Below are positions 45,560 through 56,945 of a stretch of 64,000 bases of DNA, one piece after another. The stretch covers positions 124,001 through 188,000 of the forward strand of contig NZ_LJWX01000001.1 of assembly GCF_001431705.1 (NCBI RefSeq), written 5' to 3'. The translations under genes and the position numbers were made by a program. Source of the DNA: Ferrovum sp. JA12 (GTDB lineage Bacteria > Pseudomonadota > Gammaproteobacteria > Burkholderiales > Ferrovaceae). Below the pieces are notes generated by a model. That model was not told the origin of the DNA and searched no databases. It worked only from the letters and a program-made list of their open reading frames with translations. Every line of letters starts with the position of its first letter. Within the stretch, counting starts at the first letter, position 1.

Positions 45560-46875
45560 TATCTCTAAAGAAAATTTTTACTTCAGCCTTTATTTACTTA
45601 TTATTGCTATATGGCTTTGCAGCAGGGGCTGTTGATAAACAACCAGCTCCCCCTGATGTGATTGATCGGATTGTGGCCGTGGTTAACTCTGACGTGATCA
45701 CCTCCTCAGATTTGGCAGACAAAACCAACTTAATTGCGAAACAACTTCAACAACAAAATATTCCCTTACCAGATAAAAAAATCCTGATGCGGCAAGTATT
45801 GGAAAAAATGATCTATGACTCAGTACAAAAACAATACGCTATTGAGATGGGGCTTAACGTGGAAGACTCACAACTTGATCAAGCAATTGAAAGAATCGCT
45901 GCCAGTAATCATTTATCCGTTAAGAATTTTTACAAGCAAGTCACTACCGAAGGGGTTCCAGTTAAAAAATTTCGTGAAGAAATTCGCACTGAAATGCTGT
46001 TGGCTGAATTAAAGAAAAGAGAAGTGGATAACAAAGTTCAAGTGAGTGACAGTGAAATCAAAGCACAACTGGCCCAAGAAAAAAAATTAGGTGCCAACGC
46101 ACAAGAAGAATATGAAATTGCCCATATTTATGTTGCAGTCCCGGAAAACTCTACCAGAGATCAACGCGAAGCGAGCCGAAAAAAAATAGAAAAAGCCTTA
46201 AATATTATTAAATCCGGTACAGCTTTTTCTCAAGTGGCCGCCAGTTATTCAGATGCGCCCGATGCACTTCAAGGTGGGAACTTAGGCTGGCGTCCCTCAT
46301 CTCGCCTTCCCGTTCTGTTTGTAGAAGCCTTACAAACCATGCATGCAGGCGATGTGAGTAAGATCTTAGAAACCTCCAACGGTTTTCATTTGATTCAATT
46401 ATTAGATGTTCGCGGTGGCGCTAGTGCCAAAAAAATAACTCAGTATCATGTCCGTCAGATCCTCGTGAAAGTCAATCCAGGGCAAGAAGCGGAAGCCAAA
46501 AGAAAGATTTTATCCCTCTATGATCGTTTACGGGGTGGGGAAGACTTTGCCAAAGTAGCCAGCTTGGCCTCCGAAGATGACAGTCGGAACAACGGGGGCG
46601 ACGTGGGTTGGATTACAGCAGGAGAGACCCTGCCGGAGTTTGAAAAAGAACTGGTCCCTCTTCATGTTGGCGACATCAGTCAACCCTTTCAAACCGCCTT
46701 GGGTTGGCATATTGTTCAATTGGTGGGTGAGCGACAAAATGATACGTCTCTGGAAGGACGTATGGCAGCTATTAGACAAGGCATTACCGCCCGTAAAACC
46801 GATGAATTGTTCGATGAATGGGTTCGCCAACTCAGGGATAATGCCTACGTCGATATAAGAACCGATGACTACTAA
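45556..46875 (+). CDS. surA: Periplasmic chaperone/peptidyl-prolyl isomerase SurA
   Basis: The protein is 439 residues with a signal peptide (1-24), a SurA N-terminal helical domain (about 35-165) and two parvulin domains. The first parvulin domain (about 180-280) contains YEIAHIYVAVPENS and ALQGGNLGWRPSSRLP. The second (about 290-390) contains YHVRQILVKVNPGQ and NNGGDVGWITAGETLP. SurA folds outer-membrane proteins including LptD, encoded just upstream. It overlaps lptD and pdxA. Confidence 0.96.
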   Translation: MISLKKIFTSAFIYLLLLYGFAAGAVDKQPAPPDVIDRIVAVVNSDVITSSDLADKTNLIAKQLQQQNIPLPDKKILMRQVLEKMIYDSVQKQYAIEMGLNVEDSQLDQAIERIAASNHLSVKNFYKQVTTEGVPVKKFREEIRTEMLLAELKKREVDNKVQVSDSEIKAQLAQEKKLGANAQEEYEIAHIYVAVPENSTRDQREASRKKIEKALNIIKSGTAFSQVAASYSDAPDALQGGNLGWRPSSRLPVLFVEALQTMHAGDVSKILETSNGFHLIQLLDVRGGASAKKITQYHVRQILVKVNPGQEAEAKRKILSLYDRLRGGEDFAKVASLASEDDSRNNGGDVGWITAGETLPEFEKELVPLHVGDISQPFQTALGWHIVQLVGERQNDTSLEGRMAAIRQGITARKTDELFDEWVRQLRDNAYVDIRTDDY

Positions 46876-47854
46876 ATATAATAAACGGATTGCCCTATCA
46901 GTGGGCGAACCCGCAGGGATAGGACCTGATCTCGCCGTATTATTAGCCCATCAAGCTCAGTGTGAGGCCCAACTGATTTTTTGCGCTGACCAGCACTTAC
47001 TGAGCTCACGGGCCGCCCTGTTAGGCATCCCATTCGATTACGAGGAATTTGATCCTCATCATAGCGAACAATGCCAGGGAGCCGTTTACGTATGGCATCA
47101 TCCTCTGAAATCCCCTGTGACACCAGGGCAACTGAACAGCGCTAATGCCCCTTATGTGTTAGAAGCCCTCAATAGTGCGGCGGAGTTAACCGCGCAGGGC
47201 ATAAGCCACGCTTTGGTTACGGGTCCCATTCAAAAAAGCATTATCGAAGAGGCTGGAATTCCGTTTACTGGCCACACAGAATATTTGGCACATAAATTTA
47301 CTGTCCCTAAAGTGGTCATGCTGTTAGAGGGAGGCCATCTTCGGGTAGCTTTGGCCACCACTCATTTACCGTTAAGTTGCGTTGCCAGCGCCATTACAGA
47401 AGAGGATTTGTTTTCAACTATACAAATCCTTCATCAGGGATTAATTCATCGCTTTGGGATCCCGCAGCCAACTATTAAGGTTGCTGGCCTCAACCCTCAT
47501 GCAGGTGAGAATGGTCACTTGGGCCTTGAGGAAATCACCATTATCTCTCCCGTGATAGAACGCTGCCGTGCATTGGGGCAACATATTGACGGCCCCTTCT
47601 CTGCCGATACTCTCTTTCTTGATGAGGTACTTCAAGGAGTGGACTGTGTTCTTGCCATGTATCATGATCAAGGCCTCCCTGTATTAAAAACCAAAAGCTT
47701 TGGTCAGGGCGTGAATATTACCCTGGGCTTACCTATCATTCGCACATCCGTTGATCATGGAACCGCTTTGTCACTGGCTGGCAAAAAAGAGAGCTTGATT
47801 GACACGGGCAGCTTAAAACAAGCCATTGACACCGCTTTATCCATGCAAACATAA
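46865..47854 (+). CDS. pdxA: 4-hydroxythreonine-4-phosphate dehydrogenase
   Basis: The protein is 329 residues. It begins IALSVGEPAGIGPDLAVLLA and has the metal-site segment GHTEYLAHKF near residue 138, GLNPHAGENGHLGLEE near 210 and MYHDQGLPVLKTKSFGQGVN near 265, then RTSVDHGTA. It catalyses the oxidation step in the DXP-dependent pyridoxal phosphate pathway. It overlaps surA by 11 nt and rsmA by one base (TAATG). Confidence 0.96.
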   Translation: MTTKYNKRIALSVGEPAGIGPDLAVLLAHQAQCEAQLIFCADQHLLSSRAALLGIPFDYEEFDPHHSEQCQGAVYVWHHPLKSPVTPGQLNSANAPYVLEALNSAAELTAQGISHALVTGPIQKSIIEEAGIPFTGHTEYLAHKFTVPKVVMLLEGGHLRVALATTHLPLSCVASAITEEDLFSTIQILHQGLIHRFGIPQPTIKVAGLNPHAGENGHLGLEEITIISPVIERCRALGQHIDGPFSADTLFLDEVLQGVDCVLAMYHDQGLPVLKTKSFGQGVNITLGLPIIRTSVDHGTALSLAGKKESLIDTGSLKQAIDTALSMQT

Positions 47855-48633
47855 TGGCCAGACATATTCCTCGAAAGCGCTTTGGGCAACATTTTTTGGT
47901 GGATCAATCTGTTATTAAACAGATTATTCTAGCCAGCCATCTCAAGCAAACCGATCATGTCATTGAAATTGGCCCAGGCTTAGGAGCGCTCACTCATCCC
48001 TTATTGGCCGAGTTAAATCATCTCACCATCATTGAACTCGATAGAAACTTAATTGACTATTGGCAACAACAAACCCAATACAAGGATAAGTTATCCATTA
48101 TTGACAGCGATGTACTGGCGGTCAATTTTAAAGAGTTCCCACAGGGTTATCGTCTCTTTGGAAACCTCCCCTATAATATTTCCACCCCCTTACTGTTTCA
48201 CTTAAATGATGGTGCCACTCAATGGCAGGACGCTCATTTTATGCTTCAAAAAGAAGTGGTCGATCGCTTGACGGCGTTACCCAATTGCCGAGACTACGGA
48301 CGTTTAACGGTGATGATGTCCTACCGCTATAATCTGGAGCATTTGTTTGATGTGCCGCCCGAAGCCTTTGATCCCCCACCAAAAGTGATGTCTGCTATGG
48401 TCAGACTAATGCCCAAACCCCCAGAGCAACTCACTGCACACAATGAGAAACATTTTGAAAAACTGGTGATGACAGCTTTTTCTCAAAGAAGGAAAATGCT
48501 TCGCTCAACGCTTAAAGGTTGGGTGAGTGACCACCAATGGCGCGAGCTCGGAATGGATTCTCAGCGTCGTGCTGAAACGCTGAGCTTAGAAGAGTTTATT
48601 AATATGTCTAATTATTTGTGCGATACAGATTAA
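47854..48633 (+). CDS. rsmA: 16S rRNA (adenine1518/1519-N6)-dimethyltransferase
   Basis: The protein is 259 residues. It begins [19 protein letters not shown], with the SAM motif [16 protein letters not shown], an acidic IIELDRNLI, and the catalytic motif [16 protein letters not shown]. The [15 protein letters not shown]-terminal region binds rRNA. It dimethylates two adenines of the 16S 3' hairpin. Its end overlaps the convergent trpG by 26 nt. Confidence 0.97.
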   Translation: MARHIPRKRFGQHFLVDQSVIKQIILASHLKQTDHVIEIGPGLGALTHPLLAELNHLTIIELDRNLIDYWQQQTQYKDKLSIIDSDVLAVNFKEFPQGYRLFGNLPYNISTPLLFHLNDGATQWQDAHFMLQKEVVDRLTALPNCRDYGRLTVMMSYRYNLEHLFDVPPEAFDPPPKVMSAMVRLMPKPPEQLTAHNEKHFEKLVMTAFSQRRKMLRSTLKGWVSDHQWRELGMDSQRRAETLSLEEFINMSNYLCDTD

Positions 48634-49186
48634 GAAAATTATTCAGTAGCTGATGCCCCTGTTCCGTTAGAATGGATTCAGGATGAAACTGAACCCCCTC
48701 TAATGGATAGTGGATATGTTTTAAGCCCATGATTTCTCCATCCTGGGTCCAGGCGGTCACTGTTAACTCAGCAGGTAACGATTCCCTCTCAACAGCTAAC
48801 GAATGATAACGAGTGGCCTTCATGGGATTGGGAAGATCCGTAAAAACTCCTTGATGCTGATGAAAGATGGGGGAGACTTTACCATGCATCACAGTCTTAG
48901 CATGAATCACCTTACCACCCAAGGCCTCGCCAATGGCTTGATGACCTAAACACACACCCAGGATGGGGATGTGTCCAGCTAATTGACGAATCACTTCCAC
49001 GGATATACCCGCTTCCTTGGGGCTACAGGGACCAGGGGAGATCACGATATAACTTGGCTTGAGTTGAATGACCTCTTGCAGAGTGATGTCGTCATTTCTT
49101 TTGACCAAGACTTCCTCACCTAATTCACCAAAATACTGGACTAGGTTATAGGTGAACGAATCATAATTATCAATCATTAACAGCAT
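48608..49186 (-). CDS. trpG: Anthranilate synthase component II (glutamine amidotransferase)
   Basis: The protein is 192 residues from ATG 49186 ([20 protein letters not shown]). A GTG at 49201 overlapping the previous stop would add five residues. The class I glutaminase triad is complete: Cys in [15 protein letters not shown], and His and Glu in [14 protein letters not shown]. It feeds ammonia to TrpE and may also serve PabB. It is separated from trpE by the LOG-type gene, all on one minus-strand run starting at rpe. Confidence 0.93.
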   Translation of the reverse strand: MLLMIDNYDSFTYNLVQYFGELGEEVLVKRNDDITLQEVIQLKPSYIVISPGPCSPKEAGISVEVIRQLAGHIPILGVCLGHQAIGEALGGKVIHAKTVMHGKVSPIFHQHQGVFTDLPNPMKATRYHSLAVERESLPAELTVTAWTQDGEIMGLKHIHYPLEGVQFHPESILTEQGHQLLNNFLNLYRTNN

Positions 49187-49200
49187 AGGTTTTTCAATCA

Positions 49201-50217
49201 CTAAATAGGGTCGGGCCGCAGTGAGGATTTGGTTCTAGGTAGAATATGTCCTTCACCATCAAAAATATCAGTTCCATTATTACGATGCCATTCTTTGATA
49301 CCAGACCACACCTCATCAGCGGTTTCCGCGTACCAAAAAAGATTCAAATCTTCTTGATCAATATTGCCATATTCCAATAGCCGTTCAAAGTTAACCACCT
49401 CACGCCAATAACTCTCACCCACTAACACAATGGGAATGGGGGCAATTTTTCTGGTTTGAATGAGGGTTAATGCGCCAAACAACTCATCTAAGGTGCCATA
49501 GCCTCCAGGCACTGCCACCAAGGCGACTGCGCGTTTCATAAAATGCAATTTACGCAAAGCAAAATAGTGAAACTGAAAACATAACCCCGGTGTGATATAG
49601 GGATTGGGGTACTGCTCTCTGGGCAGGGTAATGTTTAAGCCCACGGTGCGAGCCCCCACCTCAAAGGCTCCTCGGTTAGCCGCCTCCATGCCACCGGGGC
49701 CCCCTCCTGTCATAATGACTAAACTTGAATCCTGCGGTCCATGACCTGACTGCCCCACTAATCGACCTAACTGACGAGCCACTTCATAATACCGTGACAA
49801 TCCAACCTGTTTTTCCGATAGACGGACCTCTTGTTGTAAAGCCGAATTAGTAGGGTCGGCTGCCAATTTGGATAAGATTAACTCGTGATCCATTTTAGCC
49901 ACTCTCTCGTCTTTTAAGCGAGTACTGCCAAACACCACAATCGCATGATGAATGCCATAGGCATTCATGGTGGCCTCAGCTTTGGTGTAATCCAATTGCA
50001 AACGAACGCCTCTTAACTCGTCTTCATGGATAAAGGACACATCACGATCAGGCTCAACATAGGAGGGATTATCCATAATCTCCTGTTGGCGTCGCTTTAA
50101 CTCCTCAGCCTGCTGAATGCTTACCGGATGCTCCCATGGCAGAGGGCATACTCTCTCTAGTCTACGGGGGGGGGTCGGGATCCCTTTAGAGTGGTCTTGA
50201 TGAGAGTTATCTGTCAT
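49201..50217 (-). CDS. TIGR00730/LOG-family Rossmann-fold protein
   Basis: The protein is 338 residues, longer than the ~190-residue short form. The lysine-decarboxylase-like motif is complete: [20 protein letters not shown] near residue 165, and [21 protein letters not shown] near 235. Family members are nucleotide-5'-monophosphate phosphoribohydrolases (LOG/PpnN-like), cleaving the N-glycosidic bond of NMPs or cytokinin nucleotides. The substrate is not established. The N-terminal ~90 residues are an extension. It lies between trpE (4-nt overlap) and trpG. Confidence 0.85.
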   Translation of the reverse strand: MTDNSHQDHSKGIPTPPRRLERVCPLPWEHPVSIQQAEELKRRQQEIMDNPSYVEPDRDVSFIHEDELRGVRLQLDYTKAEATMNAYGIHHAIVVFGSTRLKDERVAKMDHELILSKLAADPTNSALQQEVRLSEKQVGLSRYYEVARQLGRLVGQSGHGPQDSSLVIMTGGGPGGMEAANRGAFEVGARTVGLNITLPREQYPNPYITPGLCFQFHYFALRKLHFMKRAVALVAVPGGYGTLDELFGALTLIQTRKIAPIPIVLVGESYWREVVNFERLLEYGNIDQEDLNLFWYAETADEVWSGIKEWHRNNGTDIFDGEGHILPRTKSSLRPDPI

Positions 50218-51683
50218 GGCGAGTTAAGTCCTTGTTCTGCTAATTGAGCCGCTTTGTGAACGGCACGGGACTTATTAACCGTTTCTTGCCATTCGTTGGC
50301 CGCTTCGGAATCTGCGACAATTCCACCGCCTGCTTGGACATATAACACTTCGTCCTTAATCACTGCCGTGCGAATGGCTATAGCTAAATCCATATTTCCC
50401 GAATAATCAAGATACCCCACCGCCCCACCATATACCCCTCGGCGCAGTGGCTCCAATTCATCAATAATTTCAAGGGCACGAATCTTCGGCGCGCCACTTA
50501 AGGTGCCTGCCGGAAAAGTGGCTTTTAAGACATCCATGGCCTTCAAACCTGGTTTGAGCTTCCCTTCCACATTTGAGACAATATGCATGACGTGGGAGTA
50601 ACGCTCAATCACCATTTTTTCTGTAACGATCACCGACCCCGTCTGAGCAATCCGACCCACGTCATTGCGACCCAAGTCCATTAACATAATATGCTCGGCA
50701 ATTTCTTTGGGATCATTTAACAAATCCCTGGCCAAATCGTCATCCTCAAGCTCGTCTTGCCCACGAGGCCTTGTGCCAGCAATAGGTCTTAAGGTGACTT
50801 TATCCTGTTCTAGGCGCACTAAAATTTCCGGCGAGGCTCCCACCACATAAAAGTCACCCATGTTGTAATAGAACATATAGGGCGACGGGTTAAGTCTTCT
50901 GAGGGCCCGATATAAGGCCAAGGGCTTGGCTGTAAAGCTTCGATGCATACGACGGCTCAACACCACCTGCATAATATCGCCTGCTGTAATGTAATCAAGT
51001 GCTCGTTTGATGGCGCTCTCATGCCATTGCTGATCGGTGTCGTTAAGTAATTCCTCTGACTCGCTGATCAGTAACTCCGGTAATACTGGCGGTTTTTTAA
51101 GTTCAAGAGATAACTCGTCTAAGCGTTTTACCGCTTGTTCAAAACCCTGCGGATGCGCGGCGTTAGCATAAACAATTAAGTGCAACTGCCCTGACAGATT
51201 ATCAATCACCACTAACTCAGTGGTCACTAACAAGAGAATATCAGGTGTTCCGATATCATCCTCTTTCCAACCCTGACTCAACCGGGGTTCAATGTAGCGA
51301 ATAATGTCATGGCCGAAATAACCGGCTAAGCCCCCACAAAAACGGGGTAACGATTTAATGGGAGCGGCTTTATATTGTCCCTGGTAATGTTCAATAAAAT
51401 CCAGGGGATTCTCAACAGTTAAGGTCTCTGTGGCCATCCCTTCAGTTTCAATGACCACTTGGTATTGGGTCACTCGAATACGTTTTTGAGCAGGTAAACC
51501 AATGAAAGAATAGCGACCAAAGCGCTCCCCCCCATGCACTGACTCCAACAAAAAAGTATAAGGAGCTTGGGCCAATTTGGCGTAGACGGAAAGGGGGGTA
51601 TCCAAATCAGCCAATTGCGTTTTCACAACAGGAATTAAGTTATATCCTGATTGACTTAAGGCAATAAACTCATCTTTTGTCAT
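50214..51683 (-). CDS. trpE: Anthranilate synthase component I
   Basis: The protein is 489 residues. The N-terminal regulatory domain contains [20 protein letters not shown], with the ESVE-like tryptophan site partly altered to ESVHGGE. The chorismate-binding domain has [44 protein letters not shown] and [18 protein letters not shown]. It converts chorismate to anthranilate with TrpG. It overlaps rpe upstream and the LOG gene downstream by 4 nt each. Confidence 0.95.
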   Translation of the reverse strand: MTKDEFIALSQSGYNLIPVVKTQLADLDTPLSVYAKLAQAPYTFLLESVHGGERFGRYSFIGLPAQKRIRVTQYQVVIETEGMATETLTVENPLDFIEHYQGQYKAAPIKSLPRFCGGLAGYFGHDIIRYIEPRLSQGWKEDDIGTPDILLLVTTELVVIDNLSGQLHLIVYANAAHPQGFEQAVKRLDELSLELKKPPVLPELLISESEELLNDTDQQWHESAIKRALDYITAGDIMQVVLSRRMHRSFTAKPLALYRALRRLNPSPYMFYYNMGDFYVVGASPEILVRLEQDKVTLRPIAGTRPRGQDELEDDDLARDLLNDPKEIAEHIMLMDLGRNDVGRIAQTGSVIVTEKMVIERYSHVMHIVSNVEGKLKPGLKAMDVLKATFPAGTLSGAPKIRALEIIDELEPLRRGVYGGAVGYLDYSGNMDLAIAIRTAVIKDEVLYVQAGGGIVADSEAANEWQETVNKSRAVHKAAQLAEQGLNSP

Positions 51684-52339
51684 CGACTCAACTCTTTGCG
51701 CATAGCAGAAATAGTTGCAAGATAATCTGGCGTATTAAATATTGCCGATCCCGCAACAAACGTATCGGCTCCAGCCTCTTTGATGGCATGAATATTATCC
51801 ACCTTCACGCCACCGTCTATTTCTAACAAAATATCATGTCCCGATTGATTGATTCGAGATCTCACTTCACGTAATTTATTTAAGGCTTCAGGAATAAAAG
51901 ACTGGCCACCAAAACCCGGATTCACTGACATAATGAGGATTAAATCCAATTTATCCATAACATGATCTAAGTAACTAAGGGGAGTGGCGGGATTAAACAC
52001 CAACCCTGCCCGACATCCTTGATCATGGATCAGACCAATTGTCCGGTCAATATGTTCACTGGCCTCAGGATGAAAACTGATAATTCCGGCCCCCGCTTTA
52101 GCAAAGTCTGGAATAATACGATCCACCGGTTTGACCATTAAATGCACATCAATCGGAACCGTGGCGTAGGATCGAATCGCTTCACAGACCAAGGGGCCAA
52201 TAGTCAAGTTTGGGACATAGTGATTATCCATCACGTCAAAGTGAATTAAGTCAGCTCCCGCTTGGATAACCTCGGTAACCTCCTGTCCCAGTTTAGCAAA
52301 ATCGGCAGACAACAAACTCGGTGCAATCTTATAAGACAT
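51680..52339 (-). CDS. rpe: Ribulose-phosphate 3-epimerase
   Basis: The protein is 219 residues and a TIM barrel. It has [17 protein letters not shown] at the N-terminus, [53 protein letters not shown] and [11 protein letters not shown]. The metal-binding His/Asp residues are all present. It interconverts ribulose-5-P and xylulose-5-P. It leads the rpe-trpE-LOG-trpG run and is divergent from mltA. Confidence 0.96.
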   Translation of the reverse strand: MSYKIAPSLLSADFAKLGQEVTEVIQAGADLIHFDVMDNHYVPNLTIGPLVCEAIRSYATVPIDVHLMVKPVDRIIPDFAKAGAGIISFHPEASEHIDRTIGLIHDQGCRAGLVFNPATPLSYLDHVMDKLDLILIMSVNPGFGGQSFIPEALNKLREVRSRINQSGHDILLEIDGGVKVDNIHAIKEAGADTFVAGSAIFNTPDYLATISAMRKELSR

Positions 52340-52465
52340 CTTCTCTCCCCCTAAAATTATTGATCTGGGTTTTATTCTATCAGAGTGTGCACTTCGCTTC
52401 AGAGACGCTGTGATATTCTTTTTTTAATTTTTAAAGAAATCGTTATAATATTAATACTTGAATCT

Positions 52466-53665
52466 ATGATGAAGCATTTCACTTTACTTTTATTACTGTT
52501 TGTAACAGGATGCGCGAGTCTCCCCCAAGATAAGGAGCCCTCTCAAGGTACGAGTCCGCCCCCGGTGACTTGCCCCTCGCCCAGCCCTCCTATTGCGGGA
52601 TATCAACCTCCTCATTTTGTGAAAACAGACTTTGCGTCTCTTCCTGATTGGCATAAAGGGGTTCATCCTGAGGCCTGGACAGCTCTTCTCAGGCAGTGCA
52701 CAACCTTACAAAATAAACCACATTGGAACAAGATTTGCTCCGCCGCTAAGGCTCTTGGTGAAGGGGTCTCGGCCTCAGCACAACTGCATTTTTTTGAAAA
52801 CCACTTTGATGTATGGCAAATTAAGAATGCCGACGACACTCCTAACGGGCTGATTACTGGGTATTACGAGCCTGTGTTAAAGGGTAGCCTGACTCGTACA
52901 CATTATTATAACTACCCCATCTACGCCGAACCCAAGGATCTGTTAACCATCGACTTAGGGGCCATCGTGCCTGAACTCAAGGGTAAACGGTTACGCGGCA
53001 GGCTTCAAGGCCAAAAGGTGGTTCCGTACCTATCGAGGGCCGATATCGACTTAGCGGATCCACCGCTCAATGCGCCAGTACTCGCCTTTGTTCACGACCC
53101 AGTGGATTTGTTTTTTATGCAAATTCAAGGTTCTGGGCAAATTATTCTGGATCATGGTGCTCATCTTCATTTAGGCTATGCTGACCAAAATGGTTACCCC
53201 TACCGCTCAATTGGTCGATATTTAATTGATCAAAAAGAATTAACGCTGAGTCATGCGTCAGTAAACGGCATAAAAAAATGGTTACATAAGCACCCTAACC
53301 AACTGCATCATCTCCTCAACCAAAACCCCAGTTATGTGTTTTTCAAAATTCTACCTGATAACTTGGTCGATCCCATTGGAGCTTTGGGTGTCCCACTCAC
53401 GCCCCAGGCAAGTTTGGCGGTGGATACACGGGCCATTCCACTGGGTAGCCCTATTTACCTCAATACCACCTATCCCGACCGCACACGTCCACTCACTAAG
53501 CTGATGTTTGCTCAGGACATGGGAGGGGCCATTAGAGGAGCAGTGAGAGCGGATTTTTATTGGGGAACCGGTTCTAATGCCGGCCAAGAAGCAGGGGCTA
53601 TGCGGCAATCGGGACAAATGTGGGTGTTTTACCCTAAGGGGAGCGAACCTGTTCTGACACATTAA
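52466..53665 (+). CDS. mltA: Membrane-bound lytic murein transglycosylase A
   Basis: The protein is 399 residues from ATG 52466 (or 52469), chosen because a lipoprotein signal follows (LLLLFVTGCASL, lipobox cysteine about residue 17). A longer frame from 52385 would bury it. The MltA domain has GLITGYYEPVLKGSLTR and VDLFFMQIQGSGQIIL. The C-terminal 3D domain has LMFAQDMGGAIRGAVRADFYWGTG and the three Asp. It cleaves peptidoglycan from the outer membrane. It needs Lgt and Lnt for acylation, both encoded in this window. Confidence 0.93.
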   Translation: MMKHFTLLLLLFVTGCASLPQDKEPSQGTSPPPVTCPSPSPPIAGYQPPHFVKTDFASLPDWHKGVHPEAWTALLRQCTTLQNKPHWNKICSAAKALGEGVSASAQLHFFENHFDVWQIKNADDTPNGLITGYYEPVLKGSLTRTHYYNYPIYAEPKDLLTIDLGAIVPELKGKRLRGRLQGQKVVPYLSRADIDLADPPLNAPVLAFVHDPVDLFFMQIQGSGQIILDHGAHLHLGYADQNGYPYRSIGRYLIDQKELTLSHASVNGIKKWLHKHPNQLHHLLNQNPSYVFFKILPDNLVDPIGALGVPLTPQASLAVDTRAIPLGSPIYLNTTYPDRTRPLTKLMFAQDMGGAIRGAVRADFYWGTGSNAGQEAGAMRQSGQMWVFYPKGSEPVLTH

Positions 53666-53689
53666 AGGACAGAGTTAGGATAAGACAGT

Positions 53690-53695
53690 TATAAT
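53690..53695 (+). promoter_or_regulatory. Possible -10 box of hemA promoter
   Basis: A consensus TATAAT lies between mltA and hemA, 24 bp upstream of the first hemA start candidate. No good -35 is at 16-18 bp. A 10-codon ORF starts inside it (ATG 53694) and ends just within hemA. Confidence 0.45.
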
Positions 53696-53718
53696 GGAAT
53701 TATTCTTCACTTATTGTA

Positions 53719-54999
53719 TTGGTTAGCGGATTGGCTGATTCAACTTCTTTTATACATACTTTTGGGCTCAACCATGACAGCGCTCCGGTTGCTGTGCGCG
53801 AAAAAATTGCCTTTAATGATGAGCAATTAATCCCTGCTCTACTACGGCTCACCCAAGACACCCACAGTGACGAAGCGGTTATTTTATCCACTTGTAACCG
53901 CACCGAGATCTACGTACGCAATCAATCTCCCACCTCCATTACTGAGTGGCTACAGCGACATCATCATTTGGGACAATTTGACATCAGTCAATACCTCTAC
54001 CAACTCAATGGAACAGCCGTTGCCCATCATGCCTTTAAAGTTGCCTCAGGGTTAGATTCAATGGTATTGGGGGAGCCACAGATTTTAGGTCAAGTAAAAC
54101 AAGCGGTAAGGGTGGCCAGTGAAGCGGGAACACTGGGTCCCATGTTAGACAAACTCTTTCAAATTACCTTTTCTGTGGCCAAGGAAGTACGCAGTCAAAC
54201 AGCGATCGGGGAGAGATCTGTCTCCCTTGCAGCAGCTGCCCTTAAACTGACCAACAGCGTGTTAGGCAATATCAATGAGCAAAAGATTTTGTTTATTGGC
54301 GCGGGAGAAATGATTGAACTGGTCGCCACACATTTTGTAGCCAAACATCCCCAACAAGTCACCATAGCCAACCGTACGCTGGAGCGCGCACGATTACTGG
54401 CTGAGCGATTTAACGGTCAAGCGGTTACCCTCTCTGAACTGGCCAGAGAAATTCCTCGTCATGATGTCATCATCTCTTGTACAGCAAGTCACCTGCCCTT
54501 AATTGGTAAAGGCATGATTGAAAATGCCTTGAAAACAAGAAGGCACAAGCCCATGGTGTTAGTGGATTTGGCGGTCCCCCGAGATATCGAACCTGAAGTG
54601 GGAAAGCTTGCTGATATATTCTTATATACCGTGGATGACTTGGGTAACATTATCCAAGAAAACAAAGAGTCAAGACAAGCGGCGGTCGAGGAAGCAGAAA
54701 GAATTATTTTGCATAGAGTGCAAGACTTTGTGCATTGGATGCAGGCAAGAGAAGTAGTTCCGACCATTAAAAAGCTACGTGAGCACGCCGACAGCTATCG
54801 TCGCAGTGAATTAGAAAAAGCCAAAAAGGCCTTATCTCGAGGTGAACCCGCGGAGTTAGTTGTTGAACAACTGGCCAATAGTTTAATGAATAAATTCCTG
54901 CATCATCCCACTCAAGCACTTAATCAAACTCAAGGTGAACATCAACAACATTTAGTTGATGCAGCCCATAAACTCTTTATCCGTAATCAGGATTCTTAA
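53719..54999 (+). CDS. hemA: Glutamyl-tRNA reductase
   Basis: The protein is up to 426 residues. The start is uncertain: TTG 53719 or TTG 53731, since no ATG or GTG precedes the conserved [20 protein letters not shown]. The catalytic cysteine is in [12 protein letters not shown] near residue 55. [20 protein letters not shown], the Rossmann [17 protein letters not shown] and a C-terminal helical dimerisation domain follow. It makes glutamate-1-semialdehyde, the first committed step of haem synthesis. It is followed 5 nt later by prfA in the usual order. Confidence 0.95.
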   Translation: MVSGLADSTSFIHTFGLNHDSAPVAVREKIAFNDEQLIPALLRLTQDTHSDEAVILSTCNRTEIYVRNQSPTSITEWLQRHHHLGQFDISQYLYQLNGTAVAHHAFKVASGLDSMVLGEPQILGQVKQAVRVASEAGTLGPMLDKLFQITFSVAKEVRSQTAIGERSVSLAAAALKLTNSVLGNINEQKILFIGAGEMIELVATHFVAKHPQQVTIANRTLERARLLAERFNGQAVTLSELAREIPRHDVIISCTASHLPLIGKGMIENALKTRRHKPMVLVDLAVPRDIEPEVGKLADIFLYTVDDLGNIIQENKESRQAAVEEAERIILHRVQDFVHWMQAREVVPTIKKLREHADSYRRSELEKAKKALSRGEPAELVVEQLANSLMNKFLHHPTQALNQTQGEHQQHLVDAAHKLFIRNQDS

Positions 55000-55004
55000 C
55001 TTCC

Positions 55005-56084
55005 ATGAAAGATTCACTTAAAACAAGACTGATCGCTCTTGATCAACGTCTGAATGAAATTGATTTGTTGCTCTCAAACCCGCATATTACTGATGATATG
55101 GATCAATATCGTAAACTGACTAAAGAGCATGCCGACATTACACCGGTGGTTCTCTTGTTTCATCAATACCAACAAGCCATGCAAGACATTGAAACTGCGC
55201 AAATGATGTTGCAGGATCCTGAACTCAAAGGGTTTGCTGAAGACGAGATGAGGTCAGGAAAGGAACAGATAGAGCATATTGAGTCCCATATTCAACATGA
55301 ACTCCTACCGAAGGATCCTAATGATGATCGAAATATTTTTATGGAGATCAGAGCTGGGACCGGCGGGGATGAATCCGCTCTGTTTGCTGGCTCTCTCTTT
55401 AGAATGTATTCACGTTACGCCGAACGACAAGGTTGGCCCATTGAAATCATCTCCCACAGCGATGGAGAGGTGGGCGGTTTTAAAGAAGTTATTTTTAGAA
55501 TTGAAGGGCATGGCGCCTATTCACGCTTAAAATTTGAATCAGGTGGTCATCGTGTACAGCGGGTCCCTGAAACAGAAACTCAAGGTCGTATTCATACCTC
55601 AGCGTGTACCGTGGCGGTGATGCCAGAGGCCGATGAAGTGGGCGATGTCACCCTTAATCCATCGGAGCTGAGGATTGATACCTTTAGGGCCAGTGGCGCG
55701 GGAGGTCAACACATTAACAAAACCGACTCCGCGGTACGGATCACCCACCTTCCTACGGGGATTGTGGTGGAGTGCCAGGATGGCAGGAGTCAACATAAAA
55801 ACAAGGCACAGGCTATGGCGGTTTTGGTTGCTCGTATTAAAGATAAACAATATAGAGAGCAACAGGCCAAAGAAGCTGCTACACGTAAATCATTAATTGG
55901 TAGCGGAGATCGCTCTGAACGCATTCGGACCTATAATTTTCCTCAAGGAAGAGTGACCGATCATCGCATTAATTTAACGTTATATAAAATTGATGCCATG
56001 ATGGATGGCGATATTAATGAGTTAACTTCTGCTCTCATGGCCGAACATCAAGCAGAGTTATTAGCCAACCTAGGTGAGGAATGA
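55005..56084 (+). CDS. prfA: Peptide chain release factor 1
   Basis: The protein is 359 residues. The catalytic motif is [20 protein letters not shown] near residue 227. The codon-recognition domain contains [20 protein letters not shown], and the N-terminal helical domain covers about 1-100. RF1 ends translation at UAA and UAG. PrmC, encoded next with an ATGA overlap, methylates its GGQ glutamine. Confidence 0.97.
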   Translation: MKDSLKTRLIALDQRLNEIDLLLSNPHITDDMDQYRKLTKEHADITPVVLLFHQYQQAMQDIETAQMMLQDPELKGFAEDEMRSGKEQIEHIESHIQHELLPKDPNDDRNIFMEIRAGTGGDESALFAGSLFRMYSRYAERQGWPIEIISHSDGEVGGFKEVIFRIEGHGAYSRLKFESGGHRVQRVPETETQGRIHTSACTVAVMPEADEVGDVTLNPSELRIDTFRASGAGGQHINKTDSAVRITHLPTGIVVECQDGRSQHKNKAQAMAVLVARIKDKQYREQQAKEAATRKSLIGSGDRSERIRTYNFPQGRVTDHRINLTLYKIDAMMDGDINELTSALMAEHQAELLANLGEE

Positions 56085-56899
56085 TTGTTGCGGATGCCTT
56101 GAATGTCAGAGATCCCCTGCGTCTTGAAAGACGTCGACTCCTGGAACATATTACCCGTCGTGATTATGCTTATTTACTAGCTCATGCGGAGGACCCTCTA
56201 TCAGAACATCAAGAACACTTATTTCTTCAATGTCTGTCTCGTTTACAAACCGGTGAACCCTTAGCCTATATTTTAGGGGAACAAGAATTCTACGGTATTA
56301 CTTTCCAAGTGACTCCAGCAGTACTCATTCCACGCCCTGATACAGAGTTATTGGTTGAAGAAGCGCACAAAGTCATTCGGAGCTTGGCTCACCCGTCAGC
56401 CATCGATTTGGGCACGGGATCAGGGGCCATTGCCATCACCTTAAGTCTGTTATGCCCAACCCTGCGTATCACTGCCACGGATATTTCTTCATCAGCACTC
56501 GCCGTGGCGCAGCACAATGCCCAGCGTTTGGTTCAAGATTCTGCTTCACGTATTTCTTGGCTCACGAGTGATTGGTTTGATAGCGTGACAGACACCTTTG
56601 ATGTGATCCTCTCCAATCCTCCTTATATTGCAATGGGAGACCCCCATCTCAAGGGAGAGGGTTTACCCTTTGAGCCAGAGATCGCACTCACTTCCGGGCC
56701 TCAGGGTAGGCAAGCTTTGGCATGCATCATTGAGCAAGCTCCGCGTTTTCTAAAAAGACCTGGGTATATGTTTATAGAGCACGGTTATAATCAGGAAGTC
56801 TTTGTTCAAAACGCCATGGAACAGGCAGGATTTGTTAAGATATCCACTCATCTGGATCTTAATCGACTGCCTCGATTAACTCAGGGGATGTTGGGCTAA
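56081..56899 (+). CDS. prmC: Release factor glutamine methyltransferase
   Basis: The protein is 272 residues. The N-terminal helical domain includes [21 protein letters not shown] and [14 protein letters not shown]. The SAM domain has [18 protein letters not shown] and the catalytic [15 protein letters not shown]. It methylates the GGQ motif of RF1/RF2. It starts within the prfA stop. Confidence 0.96.
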   Translation: MIVADALNVRDPLRLERRRLLEHITRRDYAYLLAHAEDPLSEHQEHLFLQCLSRLQTGEPLAYILGEQEFYGITFQVTPAVLIPRPDTELLVEEAHKVIRSLAHPSAIDLGTGSGAIAITLSLLCPTLRITATDISSSALAVAQHNAQRLVQDSASRISWLTSDWFDSVTDTFDVILSNPPYIAMGDPHLKGEGLPFEPEIALTSGPQGRQALACIIEQAPRFLKRPGYMFIEHGYNQEVFVQNAMEQAGFVKISTHLDLNRLPRLTQGMLG

Positions 56900-56945
56900 A
56901 TTAGTGTAAAATTATTTTACTAAGTACTACAAAAGACAACAGACT

